Positions 1 through 5,673 of a stretch of 10,401 nt of DNA are shown here, in pieces. A program made the translations under genes and the position numbers. Every line of letters starts with the position of its first letter. Within the stretch, counting starts at the first letter, position 1. Origin of the DNA: Spirochaetales bacterium (GTDB lineage Bacteria; Spirochaetota; Spirochaetia; ARS1246); assembly GCA_016930115.1 (NCBI GenBank), contig JAFGHN010000155.1:1-10401 (forward strand). The letters run 5' to 3'. The notes beneath the pieces are model-generated. The model had not been told where the DNA came from. It saw nothing but the letters and a program-made list of their open reading frames with translations, and made no database searches.

Positions 1-542
1 CCGGTGAACAGATACCCCGGAGCTTCTTTCCTGTTCTCTACGACTATTACAAAAAAACGAACGACCAGTTCGGGCCGTGGGCGGCGAAGTTCCTGAACAG
101 GAGATTCTTTCAGGGACTCTACCCGAATTTCCGGGAGAGGTTGCTCATCATGGCGGCTTTCGACGAGGGCGGCAAGCGGCCGATGGGGATGTCCTTTCTG
201 TTGAAGAAAGGAGAATCGATCATCGGAAGGTACTGGGGCTCATCGCGCTGGGCCGATTCGCTGCACTTTGACGCCTGTTATTACAGCCCCATCGAGTGGG
301 CCATAGAGAACGGCGTCAAACGGTTCGACCCCGGCGCAGGTTCTCCGCATAAGCTCAGACGCGGTTTTTTTGCGGTCGGCAATTACAGCCTCCACAAATT
401 TCGTGATCCGGTACTGCGTAACATCATGGAAACCTACGTGGGGGAGATCAACAGAGGCGAGAGCGACAGGATCAGGGACATGAACCACACCCTTCCACTC
501 AAAGGACCCTATATGCCGAAAGAATTCGTGCCTTTCAGGTAG
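1..542 (+). CDS. DUF482/COG3146 GNAT-like protein, C-terminal part (5' end outside window)
   Basis: An open frame enters from the left edge (first full codon at base 3) and ends with TAG at 540-542, giving 179 visible residues. The stretch LHFDACYYSPIEWAIENGVK followed by RFDPGAGSPHKLRRGF is the signature block of the DUF482 family (PF04339, COG3146), an N-acyltransferase-like group related to the GNAT/FemAB fold. COG3146 is named for a presumed role in peptidoglycan biosynthesis or recognition; I know of no firm biochemical assignment. Full members are usually near 380-400 residues, so roughly the C-terminal half is here. The upstream residues (SFFPVLYDYYKKTNDQFGPW and following) read as continuous coding sequence, so the first internal ATG at 141 is not the start. 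Its last 34 bp overlap the 3' end of the convergent regulator gene. The family call is secure; the substrate is unknown. Confidence 0.85.
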   Translation, partial: GEQIPRSFFPVLYDYYKKTNDQFGPWAAKFLNRRFFQGLYPNFRERLLIMAAFDEGGKRPMGMSFLLKKGESIIGRYWGSSRWADSLHFDACYYSPIEWAIENGVKRFDPGAGSPHKLRRGFFAVGNYSLHKFRDPVLRNIMETYVGEINRGESDRIRDMNHTLPLKGPYMPKEFVPFR

Positions 543-1171
543 GAAGAATCGATCGACAGCCGCTCACGGCTCCAATCCATGATCCCCGACTCCGTCAGCC
601 TGTGTATCAACCGCGAGAGGGTCTCAGGCGTCACACCGATGGCAGTGGCGATGTCTCTCTTTGAGATCCCGATGCGGTAATTGCCGGATTCACCGTACTG
701 CTCGATGAGAAAACTCTTAAAACGGCTTTCCGCGTCACCCGAGGTGAGGTACATAATCCTGTCAGTCAGATAGCGCTGCTTTTTCATGAGCATCAAGATG
801 AAATTGTTTCTGAAGTCCCGGTTTTCGAGCAGGCAGGCAAATTGCCTCGACGGTACCGCGATGAGCTCGCAATCGGTTATCGCAGAGCCGCACACGGGAT
901 ACCTGTCCTGCTCGAAGAGTATGACTTCCGCAAATATCTCTCCCGGCCGCACCACCTTTATGGCGATCTCCCTGCCATCCTCGCTAAGCCGGTAGAGCTG
1001 TATCCGTCCGGAGAGGAGCTGGAAGAAAAGGCCTCCCTCGTCGCCCTCCAAAAAGAGAACTTCGCGTTTCTTTGCCCTTCTTAAGAAGCAGATCTCGGCT
1101 AATTGCCGGAGACTCCCGGCGGGAAGGCTCGTGAAAAAGCCGCTTTCCTTTAATTTTCCTTCAAGATCCAT
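509..1171 (-). CDS. Crp/Fnr-family transcriptional regulator
   Basis: A 220-residue protein with an N-terminal cyclic-nucleotide-binding-type beta barrel (roughly residues 10-115, with FLEGDEGG, LLSGRIQLYRLSEDGREI and VRPGEIFAE), a long dimer helix, and a C-terminal winged helix-turn-helix (about residues 168-200, ISKRDIATAIGV then TPETLSRLIHRL). The recognition helix has the E-x2-S-R arrangement that in Fnr reads TTGAT half-sites, and a matching box lies upstream of its own gene. The N-terminal four-cysteine Fe-S motif of true Fnr is absent, so it is more like the DNR/HcpR-type members; the signal cannot be read from sequence. I chose ATG at 1171, not the longer TTG at 1210, because the barrel begins soon after this Met and a good promoter would start transcription near 1209. 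Neither start has a clear Shine-Dalgarno. The stop (TAG, 509-511) lies inside the convergent upstream gene. The family is near certain; a role in nitrosative or redox response is inferred from the ferredoxin neighbour. Confidence 0.92.
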   Translation of the reverse strand: MDLEGKLKESGFFTSLPAGSLRQLAEICFLRRAKKREVLFLEGDEGGLFFQLLSGRIQLYRLSEDGREIAIKVVRPGEIFAEVILFEQDRYPVCGSAITDCELIAVPSRQFACLLENRDFRNNFILMLMKKQRYLTDRIMYLTSGDAESRFKSFLIEQYGESGNYRIGISKRDIATAIGVTPETLSRLIHRLTESGIMDWSRERLSIDSSYLKGTNSFGI

Positions 1172-1215
1172 CGCAGGATGAATGTACTCGAACCGACGGT
1201 ACAGGTGCAATCAGG

Positions 1216-1243
1216 ATTGTACAGTGCGGTTGATCCAGGTCAA
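1216..1243 (-). promoter_or_regulatory. Predicted promoter of the Crp/Fnr regulator gene
   Basis: On the minus strand, TTGACC (1243-1238) serves as -35 and TACAAT (1221-1216) as -10, with a 16-bp spacer. Five of six bases match the sigma-70 consensus in each hexamer. Transcription would start near 1209, leaving about 38 nt before the ATG at 1171. The FNR box overlaps the -35 and runs into the spacer, so a protein bound there should block RNA polymerase. This predicts autorepression. Confidence 0.5.
1230..1243. promoter_or_regulatory. FNR-type operator box
   Basis: The bases TTGATCCAGGTCAA match the FNR/DNR consensus TTGAT-N4-ATCAA with one mismatch (G for A in the second half-site). The box lies between the divergent regulator and ferredoxin genes. 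The adjacent regulator carries the recognition-helix residues expected to read such half-sites. Its centre is between 1236 and 1237. Binding of this regulator to this box is inferred. Confidence 0.7.
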
Positions 1244-1271
1244 GGTTTGTAGCTTCAGACATCGGTATTAT
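1230..1271 (+). promoter_or_regulatory. Predicted class II FNR-activated promoter of the ferredoxin gene
   Basis: A TATTAT -10 element at 1266-1271 lies 22 bp after the FNR box. A start point 7 nt beyond the -10 falls at 1278, which puts the box centre at -41.5, the standard position for class II activation by Fnr-family proteins. No good -35 element is present, as is usual for activator-dependent promoters. The resulting 5' UTR of about 138 nt would begin with the left arm of the long inverted repeat. Confidence 0.5.
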
Positions 1272-1276
1272 GAGGT

Positions 1277-1401
1277 TAGTGATCCGAATCCTGTTGAAGT
1301 TGCCCAAATCGATGCGTGAAAGACGTAAAACGGCGGTTTAACGCGGATTTTTGTTACCGGCAGCCTATAAAATGCAGGTTTCAACAGGATTCGGATCACT
1401 A
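1277..1401. repeat. Perfect 22-bp inverted repeat around 81 bp; possible structured 5' UTR
   Basis: Bases 1277-1298 are the exact reverse complement of 1380-1401, with 81 bp between them. In RNA, three G-U type pairs could extend the stem inward at 1299-1301/1377-1379. Inside, AAATC+GCGT (1306-1310, 1314-1317) can pair with ACGC+GATTT (1341-1344, 1346-1350), and ACCGGC (1356-1361) with GCAGGT (1374-1379, one mismatch), giving a three-way-junction layout. The right arm ends 3 nt before the Shine-Dalgarno of the ferredoxin gene and the left arm starts at the predicted transcript start. It could be a regulatory leader RNA, an mRNA-stabilising stem, a MITE-like intergenic repeat or an invertible segment. 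I recognise no known riboswitch class. Confidence 0.75.
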
Positions 1402-1404
1402 CAT

Positions 1405-1410
1405 AAGGAG
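1405..1410 (+). promoter_or_regulatory. Shine-Dalgarno site of the ferredoxin gene
   Basis: AAGGAG lies 5 nt before the ATG at 1416. It fixes the start of the ferredoxin-like gene and sits 3 nt downstream of the inverted-repeat stem, so folding of the leader could affect access to it. Confidence 0.8.
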
Positions 1411-1415
1411 CAGAC

Positions 1416-2297
1416 ATGATTCGCGAGATTATTACTATCGATGAAGAAAAATGCACGGGGTGCGGCCTCTGTATACCGAATTGCCCGGAGGGCGCGCTTC
1501 AGGTCATAGACGGAAAGGCGAGGCTTGTAAGCGACCTTTTTTGCGACGGTTTGGGCGCGTGTATCGGTCACTGTCCAGAAGGCGCGATAACCGTGGAAAA
1601 ACGTGAGGCGGAACCCTATGACGAACGCCGGGTCATGGCAAACATTGTAAGACAGGGCGCGGGCACCATCGCGGCGCATCTGAAACATCTCGAAGATCAC
1701 GGGGAAGATGAGCTGTTGGCCGTGGCAAAGGTGGTCCTCGAGGAGAAAGGGATCACGCTTGATGCGGCGCCGGAATCGGGCTCGCCGGCCGTATGCGCGG
1801 CTGAAGCAGCCGCGATTGGTCATACGGTTTGCCCCGGTAGCATATCCAGACAAATCGCCCGGCCGCCGCGCCCGGAAACAGCCAGCCCTATTGAAGCAGG
1901 CGTTGCGCGTCCCTCCGAGCTTACCCATTGGCCGGTGCAGCTCCATCTCATTCCTGCCGGTGCGCCGTGGCTTAAGGGGCGTGATCTGCTTCTGTGCGCG
2001 GACTGCGTCGGTTACGCCGCAGGCGACTTCCACGGACAATACCTGAAGGGGAAAGCGCTTGCTATCGCCTGCCCAAAGCTCGATTCCGGCCTGGATGTGT
2101 ATCTTCAAAAACTCACGGCGATTATCGAGAATGGGGGGATAACATCGCTGGACGTGTTGATGATGCAGGTCCCCTGCTGCCGCGGGCTTCTGCATCTTGC
2201 GCAGCGGGCAGCGGCCGCCGCTCAGACCAAGGTGCCGGTTCGCTACACCGTGGTGAGCATAGCGGGAGAAGTTTTGGAGACCGCGCAGGTTTGTTGA
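1416..2297 (+). CDS. 4Fe-4S ferredoxin-like protein with Cys-rich C-terminal domain
   Basis: A 293-residue protein. The N-terminus is a bacterial-type double-cluster ferredoxin domain: C13-x2-C16-x2-C19-x3-C23-P is a complete 4Fe-4S motif, while the second motif has only C43, C49 and C53-P, with Leu46 where the second Cys of CxxCxxCxxxC would be. A helical stretch (about 70-115) follows, then a low-conservation linker (about 118-160), then a distinctive region with HWPVQLHLIPAGAPWLKG, C194-x2-C197, C219-P and C254-C255. From memory, this layout is a recurring family in anaerobes, including the ferredoxin-like gene (frdX) that comparative genomics places with hcp under HcpR control. No hcp gene is visible here, so I give no symbol. 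It is likely cytoplasmic and electron-transferring; its partner is unknown. It faces the Crp/Fnr gene head to head, with an FNR box between them. It ends 15 bp from the convergent M20 gene, with no terminator seen. Confidence 0.88.
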   Translation: MIREIITIDEEKCTGCGLCIPNCPEGALQVIDGKARLVSDLFCDGLGACIGHCPEGAITVEKREAEPYDERRVMANIVRQGAGTIAAHLKHLEDHGEDELLAVAKVVLEEKGITLDAAPESGSPAVCAAEAAAIGHTVCPGSISRQIARPPRPETASPIEAGVARPSELTHWPVQLHLIPAGAPWLKGRDLLLCADCVGYAAGDFHGQYLKGKALAIACPKLDSGLDVYLQKLTAIIENGGITSLDVLMMQVPCCRGLLHLAQRAAAAAQTKVPVRYTVVSIAGEVLETAQVC

Positions 2298-2312
2298 GCC
2301 GGAAGACGGTCC

Positions 2313-3497
2313 CTAAAGCCCGGTCATCAAGCGCTTATAGACTTCAACCGCCTTTTTCAGCTCAGATAGGTCTATCCATTCATCTTTGGTGTGCGCTTGA
2401 CCGATATCCCCCGGACCGATTACAACCGCAGGAATACCGCCCACCTGCAGATCCGCGGCGTGGGTGCCGTAGGTAACCCCGATCGTCTCGCCGTTCAATC
2501 CCATTCCCGTCAAGACTTTCGCGACAGCGGCGGAGAAAGCGCCGCTTTGCGAATCATCGAGCGGCGGCACGTCAATCGAAAGCTGCCAGGTGATCTCGCT
2601 CTCAGGCCTCTGTCTCTTGAATTCGTCTATCGCCTTTGTAAACGCATCTACAGATTCTTTGGTGCTCTCGCCCGGCACCGTCCGCCTGTCGATCTGAATC
2701 TCGCAGCTGTCCGGAATGATATTTGCCGCGGTGCCTCCCCGGATCGTGTTGATGCTGCACTGCGCTTTCCCGGTCAACGGGTGAGACCGGTTGCACGTCG
2801 GGATGAACTCCTCCTCGAGAAAGGTAATGAGCCTGGCCATGTCGCTGACGGCGGATTTTCCAAGGGTGGGATTGGAGGAATGACAGGCGACCCCGTGTGT
2901 TTGTACCGTGTAGCGGACGACCCCGTTATGGGCAATGACAGCCCTGAGTCTGGTTGGTTCCCCGACCAGGGCCCCCTTCAGCTTGAAACCAAGCCCCGGG
3001 TAATGGTCTTGAACAAAGGCGCGGATACCGGTCATTCCCCACTCTTCATCCACTGAGTAAAAGAGCGCGATATTGTTCGGCGCCGATGACCCGTCTTGCA
3101 GCCTTCCTTCGCGGGCATACTCCCACAACGCACGGAACATCGCAGCGCCGGATCCTTTGGTATCACAGGCGCCCCTGCCCCAAATGCGCCCGCCTTTTTC
3201 GAGCGCTGCGAAAGGCTCGACGGTCATGCCTTCTACCGAAACGGTGTCCAGGTGACTGTCGAAGAGCACCCACGGGAGGTGCTCCCCCTGGCAATAGGTA
3301 ATGAGAAGCTCATCGGATTGATGAGGTACCGCGAGCCGCTTCGTTTCAAACCCTGATCGCTCGGCAAGATCCCGGAGGAAATCGACGAGCTTTTCCTCGG
3401 GTTTCTCGCGCTTTGAAATTTCGGAGTTCACCGTGTTGTAACTCACCATCGACGAGAGGAGCTCTTCTACCTTGGGAAACCGGCCGTCGGATGCCAT
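2313..3497 (-). CDS. M20-family metallopeptidase (ArgE/DapE-like deacylase)
   Basis: A 394-residue member of the M20 zinc peptidase family, which hydrolyses amide bonds in N-acyl amino acids or small peptides. The metal site is complete: H82 and bridging-side D84 in DSHLDTV, D112 in GRGACDTKGSG, general base E151 and ligand E152 in SVDEEWG, E180 in GEPT, and H369 in GQAHTKDEW. The E152 to E180 spacing equals that of DapE. The lid/dimer domain (about 190-300) has NGVVRY, HGVACHSSNP and IQIDRR. There is no signal peptide, so it is cytoplasmic. Substrate cannot be fixed; acetylornithine deacetylase, succinyl-diaminopimelate desuccinylase or a dipeptidase are all possible. The ATG at 3495-3497 is preceded by GGTGG at about 6 nt. 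It lies 87 bp downstream of the HisN-like gene on the same strand, probably the last gene of that operon, with a possible extra promoter in the gap. Confidence 0.9.
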   Translation of the reverse strand: MASDGRFPKVEELLSSMVSYNTVNSEISKREKPEEKLVDFLRDLAERSGFETKRLAVPHQSDELLITYCQGEHLPWVLFDSHLDTVSVEGMTVEPFAALEKGGRIWGRGACDTKGSGAAMFRALWEYAREGRLQDGSSAPNNIALFYSVDEEWGMTGIRAFVQDHYPGLGFKLKGALVGEPTRLRAVIAHNGVVRYTVQTHGVACHSSNPTLGKSAVSDMARLITFLEEEFIPTCNRSHPLTGKAQCSINTIRGGTAANIIPDSCEIQIDRRTVPGESTKESVDAFTKAIDEFKRQRPESEITWQLSIDVPPLDDSQSGAFSAAVAKVLTGMGLNGETIGVTYGTHAADLQVGGIPAVVIGPGDIGQAHTKDEWIDLSELKKAVEVYKRLMTGL

Positions 3498-3498
3498 G

Positions 3499-3546
3499 TT
3501 ATACCACCATAAATTTTTTTTGGCTCCGCTGGAGCCGCCACAGCAT
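3499..3546 (-). CDS. Possible 15-residue leader ORF before the M20 gene
   Basis: On the minus strand, ATG at 3546 is preceded by AGAGG with 8 nt spacing and opens a 15-codon frame (MLWRLQRSQKKFMVV) ending TAA at 3501-3499. That stop is one base before the ATG of the M20 gene, an arrangement suited to translational coupling. It also spans a small GGCTCC/GGAGCC hairpin and an eight-A run. So short a frame can easily arise by chance, and I know of no matching peptide. Confidence 0.2.
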   Translation of the reverse strand: MLWRLQRSQKKFMVV

Positions 3547-3573
3547 GATATAACCCTCTTGAAGGCAAATCAA
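3545..3573 (-). promoter_or_regulatory. Possible internal promoter for the M20 gene
   Basis: On the minus strand, TTGATT (3573-3568) and TATCAT (3550-3545) are separated by 17 bp, matching the sigma-70 consensus at four and five of six bases. Transcription would start near 3538, about 40 nt before the M20 ATG. It overlaps the start of the possible leader ORF, so the two readings exclude each other for transcripts from this promoter. Evidence is sequence match only. Confidence 0.3.
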
Positions 3574-3584
3574 GGACGCGAGCG

Positions 3585-4349
3585 CTATTCGAGCAAACCG
3601 ACAACTTCCCCGTGAAGCTTGACGTTGGCCGCGATTGCGCTTTCGCCGAGGGCCGTCGACCGGCCCGCAAAATCGGTCATCTTGCCGCCGGCTTCGGTAA
3701 TAACAACCTTGAGCGGGGCGACATCCCACGGATTGAGCACCGGATCGAGCATCACGTCCGCCCTCCCGGTCGCAACCAGCAGATATCCGTATCCGTCTCC
3801 CCAGCTGCGGCAGAGTCCGGCCCGTTCGAACAACCGGCTTGTGAAAACAGGATGCCTCCGCAAGAGGTCAGCCGGATCGGTGACCTGCACGCGGGCTTGA
3901 CCGAGGGAGGCCGTCGAGCCGACACGGCACGGGCTGCCGTTGAGGGTGCACCCCATACCTTCAGCCGCGGCGGCGGTTTCGCCGAGCGGCGGATTGTGGA
4001 TGACCCCCAGCATGGGTTTTCCCTCTTCAAGAAGAGCGATCAGCACCGTGTACAGCGGGATACCGTGGATGAACGACTTGGTGCCGTCGATCGGATCAAT
4101 GACCCAGGTGTACGGCGAGTTGGACTCGACGGCGCCGAATTCCTCGCCAAGGATGCCGTGGTCCGGATATTTCTCGAGTATGGCTTGACGGACAAACGAC
4201 TCAGTCTCCCTGTCGGCGACGGTCACGGGGCTCGAATCCTTCTTCACCTCGATATTCAACGGCTTTCTGAAATACTTGAGGGTGATCCGCCCCGCTTCCT
4301 GGCTCAGCCTGGAGGCGAAATAGAGATATTCCTGCAACTGGCTTTTCAT
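3585..4349 (-). CDS. Inositol-monophosphatase-family phosphatase, HisN-like (candidate histidinol-phosphatase)
   Basis: A 254-residue Mg-dependent phosphatase of the IMPase fold. Metal-binding residues are all present: E70 in LGEEFG, D85 and D88 in WVIDPIDGT, and D209 in NPWDVAPL, plus the closing AGGKMTDF motif. The stretches KSFIHGIPLYTVLIALLEEG and GDGYGYLLVATGRADVMLD resemble HisN-type histidinol-phosphatases more than inositol- or CysQ-type enzymes. The length is normal. The start ATG (4349-4347) overlaps the stop TGA (4348-4346) of the upstream URO-D-like gene as ATGA, indicating translational coupling; no separate Shine-Dalgarno stands out. No other histidine genes are in the window, so the histidine role rests on subfamily resemblance and another sugar or polyol phosphate remains possible. 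Confidence 0.88.
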   Translation of the reverse strand: MKSQLQEYLYFASRLSQEAGRITLKYFRKPLNIEVKKDSSPVTVADRETESFVRQAILEKYPDHGILGEEFGAVESNSPYTWVIDPIDGTKSFIHGIPLYTVLIALLEEGKPMLGVIHNPPLGETAAAAEGMGCTLNGSPCRVGSTASLGQARVQVTDPADLLRRHPVFTSRLFERAGLCRSWGDGYGYLLVATGRADVMLDPVLNPWDVAPLKVVITEAGGKMTDFAGRSTALGESAIAANVKLHGEVVGLLE

Positions 4350-5527
4350 CTGTGTTGAAGCATATCCCCAACGTCGCGGATACGTTCCCAGAGGCTCAAG
4401 CCCACCGCCTGATCGGCAACACCGAGGATCTGCGGATGTTCGGGTTCGATCGTATCGATGATGTTCCCGATCTCGGACCTGAAGGTCTCAGGTGGCACCC
4501 GCGCCTCAAACAGGGGCGACGGCAGGATTCCCCACATGAGCGGCCCTGTCTTCCAGGCGGCGTAGGCCTTCTCAAAGGTCAAGCGGGAGAGAGGATACGG
4601 CGAAAACGATTCCGCTACATCGAGCCCGGTTTCAGGTATGAGATCGACAAGGAGGGAGATGTCCCCGTCAAGATGGCTCGCGAAGTACTTACCCGCTGCA
4701 TGCAGAGTGTCCGCGGTCTCCTGCATGACGGGCATCGAATACTGTCTGAAGAGGTCCGGGTTCGTCATGGTACCGTCAAGATTATCGGTGCATTCGACGA
4801 TTGTGGCAGGCGATTGGCAGGCTATTTTCAGACTGGCCCAGTGAATTTCGGTAAGTTGATCAAGGACGCGGTCAAACGCCTTCTTGTTGTCGTGCATCTG
4901 GAAAAAACATCTCTCTTCGCCCATGAAATCGAGGAGCAGCCGTTGAAACGGTATGCGTTCGATCATCCCCATGGTCATACCGTTGTCTCCAATTTCCGAT
5001 TCCAGCCTCGAAAAGGATTCAAAATCCGCCACGGGTTCGCCCTTGTCCAGAATCCAGTTGATTACCGCATAATCATCATCGGTGGAGAGCACGTGTTTTT
5101 CGAGATAGGGCTGCGAGTACCAATCGAGGATCTCCTGGGTAGTCCGGTAGATGCTGACGAGCGTTCCGGCGGGAGATTCATACATAATCTCGGTTCTTCC
5201 CGGGACCTCCCGCGGAACAAGCGTATAAGGCTTTGGGAAGTCCAGCGCCGGCTCATGAAGGTGCGAGATTTCCTTACCTTCAAAAACCACCCGGCAATCC
5301 ACGCCGGTCAGCTTGAATGGCGTAAACCGGCAATAGGCCTGACGGCCGACGCCCAGGTATTCGTGAACGTAATTCAGGCTTTTTCCAACGAACTGCTCCG
5401 GCAGCCTGCCGGTTCTGAGCAGAGAATAATACCAGATCTCGAGACGGGTCGCCCAGGGAAGCCTGTCCGGCATCGATCCTGCGAGCACTGTTTCGATACG
5501 TTTTCGTTCGGTCATTTTTTCGGGCAC
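4346..5527 (-). CDS. Uroporphyrinogen-decarboxylase-family protein (not HemE); possible methyltransferase relative
   Basis: A 393-residue protein of the URO-D fold (PF01208). The N-terminus has the family entry motif (RIETVLAGSMPDRLPWATR), the middle has ECTDNLDGTMTNPDLFRQY, and the end has ASHLDGDISLLVDLIPETGL then MWGILPSP. It lacks the PxWxMRQAGR segment of HemE, so it is not the heme enzyme. In corrinoid methyltransferases of this fold (MtaA, MtbA), zinc is held by H-x-C and a later Cys; here the matching place reads H285-L-D287 and there is no Cys beyond it. The activity is therefore open. The GTG at 5527 is chosen because GAGGAG (5539-5534) lies 6 nt before it; the ATG at 5515 is the alternative. 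It is the first gene of the leftward operon with the HisN-like gene and stands divergent from the MFS gene. No corrinoid protein gene is nearby. Confidence 0.85.
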   Translation of the reverse strand: MPEKMTERKRIETVLAGSMPDRLPWATRLEIWYYSLLRTGRLPEQFVGKSLNYVHEYLGVGRQAYCRFTPFKLTGVDCRVVFEGKEISHLHEPALDFPKPYTLVPREVPGRTEIMYESPAGTLVSIYRTTQEILDWYSQPYLEKHVLSTDDDYAVINWILDKGEPVADFESFSRLESEIGDNGMTMGMIERIPFQRLLLDFMGEERCFFQMHDNKKAFDRVLDQLTEIHWASLKIACQSPATIVECTDNLDGTMTNPDLFRQYSMPVMQETADTLHAAGKYFASHLDGDISLLVDLIPETGLDVAESFSPYPLSRLTFEKAYAAWKTGPLMWGILPSPLFEARVPPETFRSEIGNIIDTIEPEHPQILGVADQAVGLSLWERIRDVGDMLQHR

Positions 5528-5533
5528 AGCACA

Positions 5534-5539
5534 CTCCTC
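5534..5539 (-). promoter_or_regulatory. Shine-Dalgarno site deciding the GTG start of the URO-D-like gene
   Basis: GAGGAG on the minus strand is 6 nt upstream of the GTG at 5527-5525. The in-frame ATG four codons later has no comparable site, so the GTG is preferred. Confidence 0.65.
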
Positions 5540-5576
5540 GGTAAATAATAACTCATTTTCCGCCGCCTAAATAGTG

Positions 5577-5582
5577 TATAAT
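5577..5582 (+). promoter_or_regulatory. Candidate -10 element for the MFS-acyltransferase-phosphodiesterase operon
   Basis: A consensus TATAAT lies 92 bp before the MFS start, between divergent genes. The best -35 position at 17 bp (CATTTT, 5554-5559) is poor, so an activator or another sigma factor may be needed, or the match is chance. Confidence 0.35.
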
Positions 5583-5673
5583 CCGACAAAATACCGCTGA
5601 CGGGCGGCTGATACAGTAATGCAAGGGCGGCAGGAATGGTTTGGCGGCCGCCCGCTTACCCAGGGGGAACAAC

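Noticed and set aside
1172..1210. A TTG start at 1210 for the Crp/Fnr regulator
   Set aside because: It lies at the predicted transcript start, has no ribosome site, and adds residues before the normal family N-terminus.
1366..1371. TATAAA as the main ferredoxin -10 element
   Set aside because: No -35 or activator box lies at suitable spacing; TATTAT at 1266-1271 fits the FNR box exactly.
1796..1814. A 7-bp perfect hairpin (CGCGGCT/AGCCGCG) in the ferredoxin gene
   Set aside because: It is inside coding sequence in an Ala-rich linker of GC-rich codons, without a U tract; chance is a sufficient explanation.
2298..2312. A bidirectional terminator between the ferredoxin and M20 genes
   Set aside because: The 15-bp gap has no stem followed by a T run on either strand.
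3522..3536. GGCTCC/GGAGCC hairpin beside a T run as an intrinsic terminator
   Set aside because: The T run precedes the hairpin on the plus strand and is an A run after it on the minus strand, so neither orientation gives a stem followed by U's.
3612..4358. A 248-codon plus-strand frame opposite the HisN-like gene
   Set aside because: The minus-strand product has all IMPase metal motifs; this frame is a GC-rich shadow.
4346..5527. HemE (heme-biosynthesis uroporphyrinogen decarboxylase)
   Set aside because: The PxWxMRQAGR substrate-binding segment is missing and the overall motifs fit the broader URO-D/methyltransferase group.
4352..5548. A 398-codon open frame on the plus strand
   Set aside because: It runs antisense to the URO-D-like gene, which shows family motifs and a good ribosome site; the plus-strand translation has no recognisable domain.
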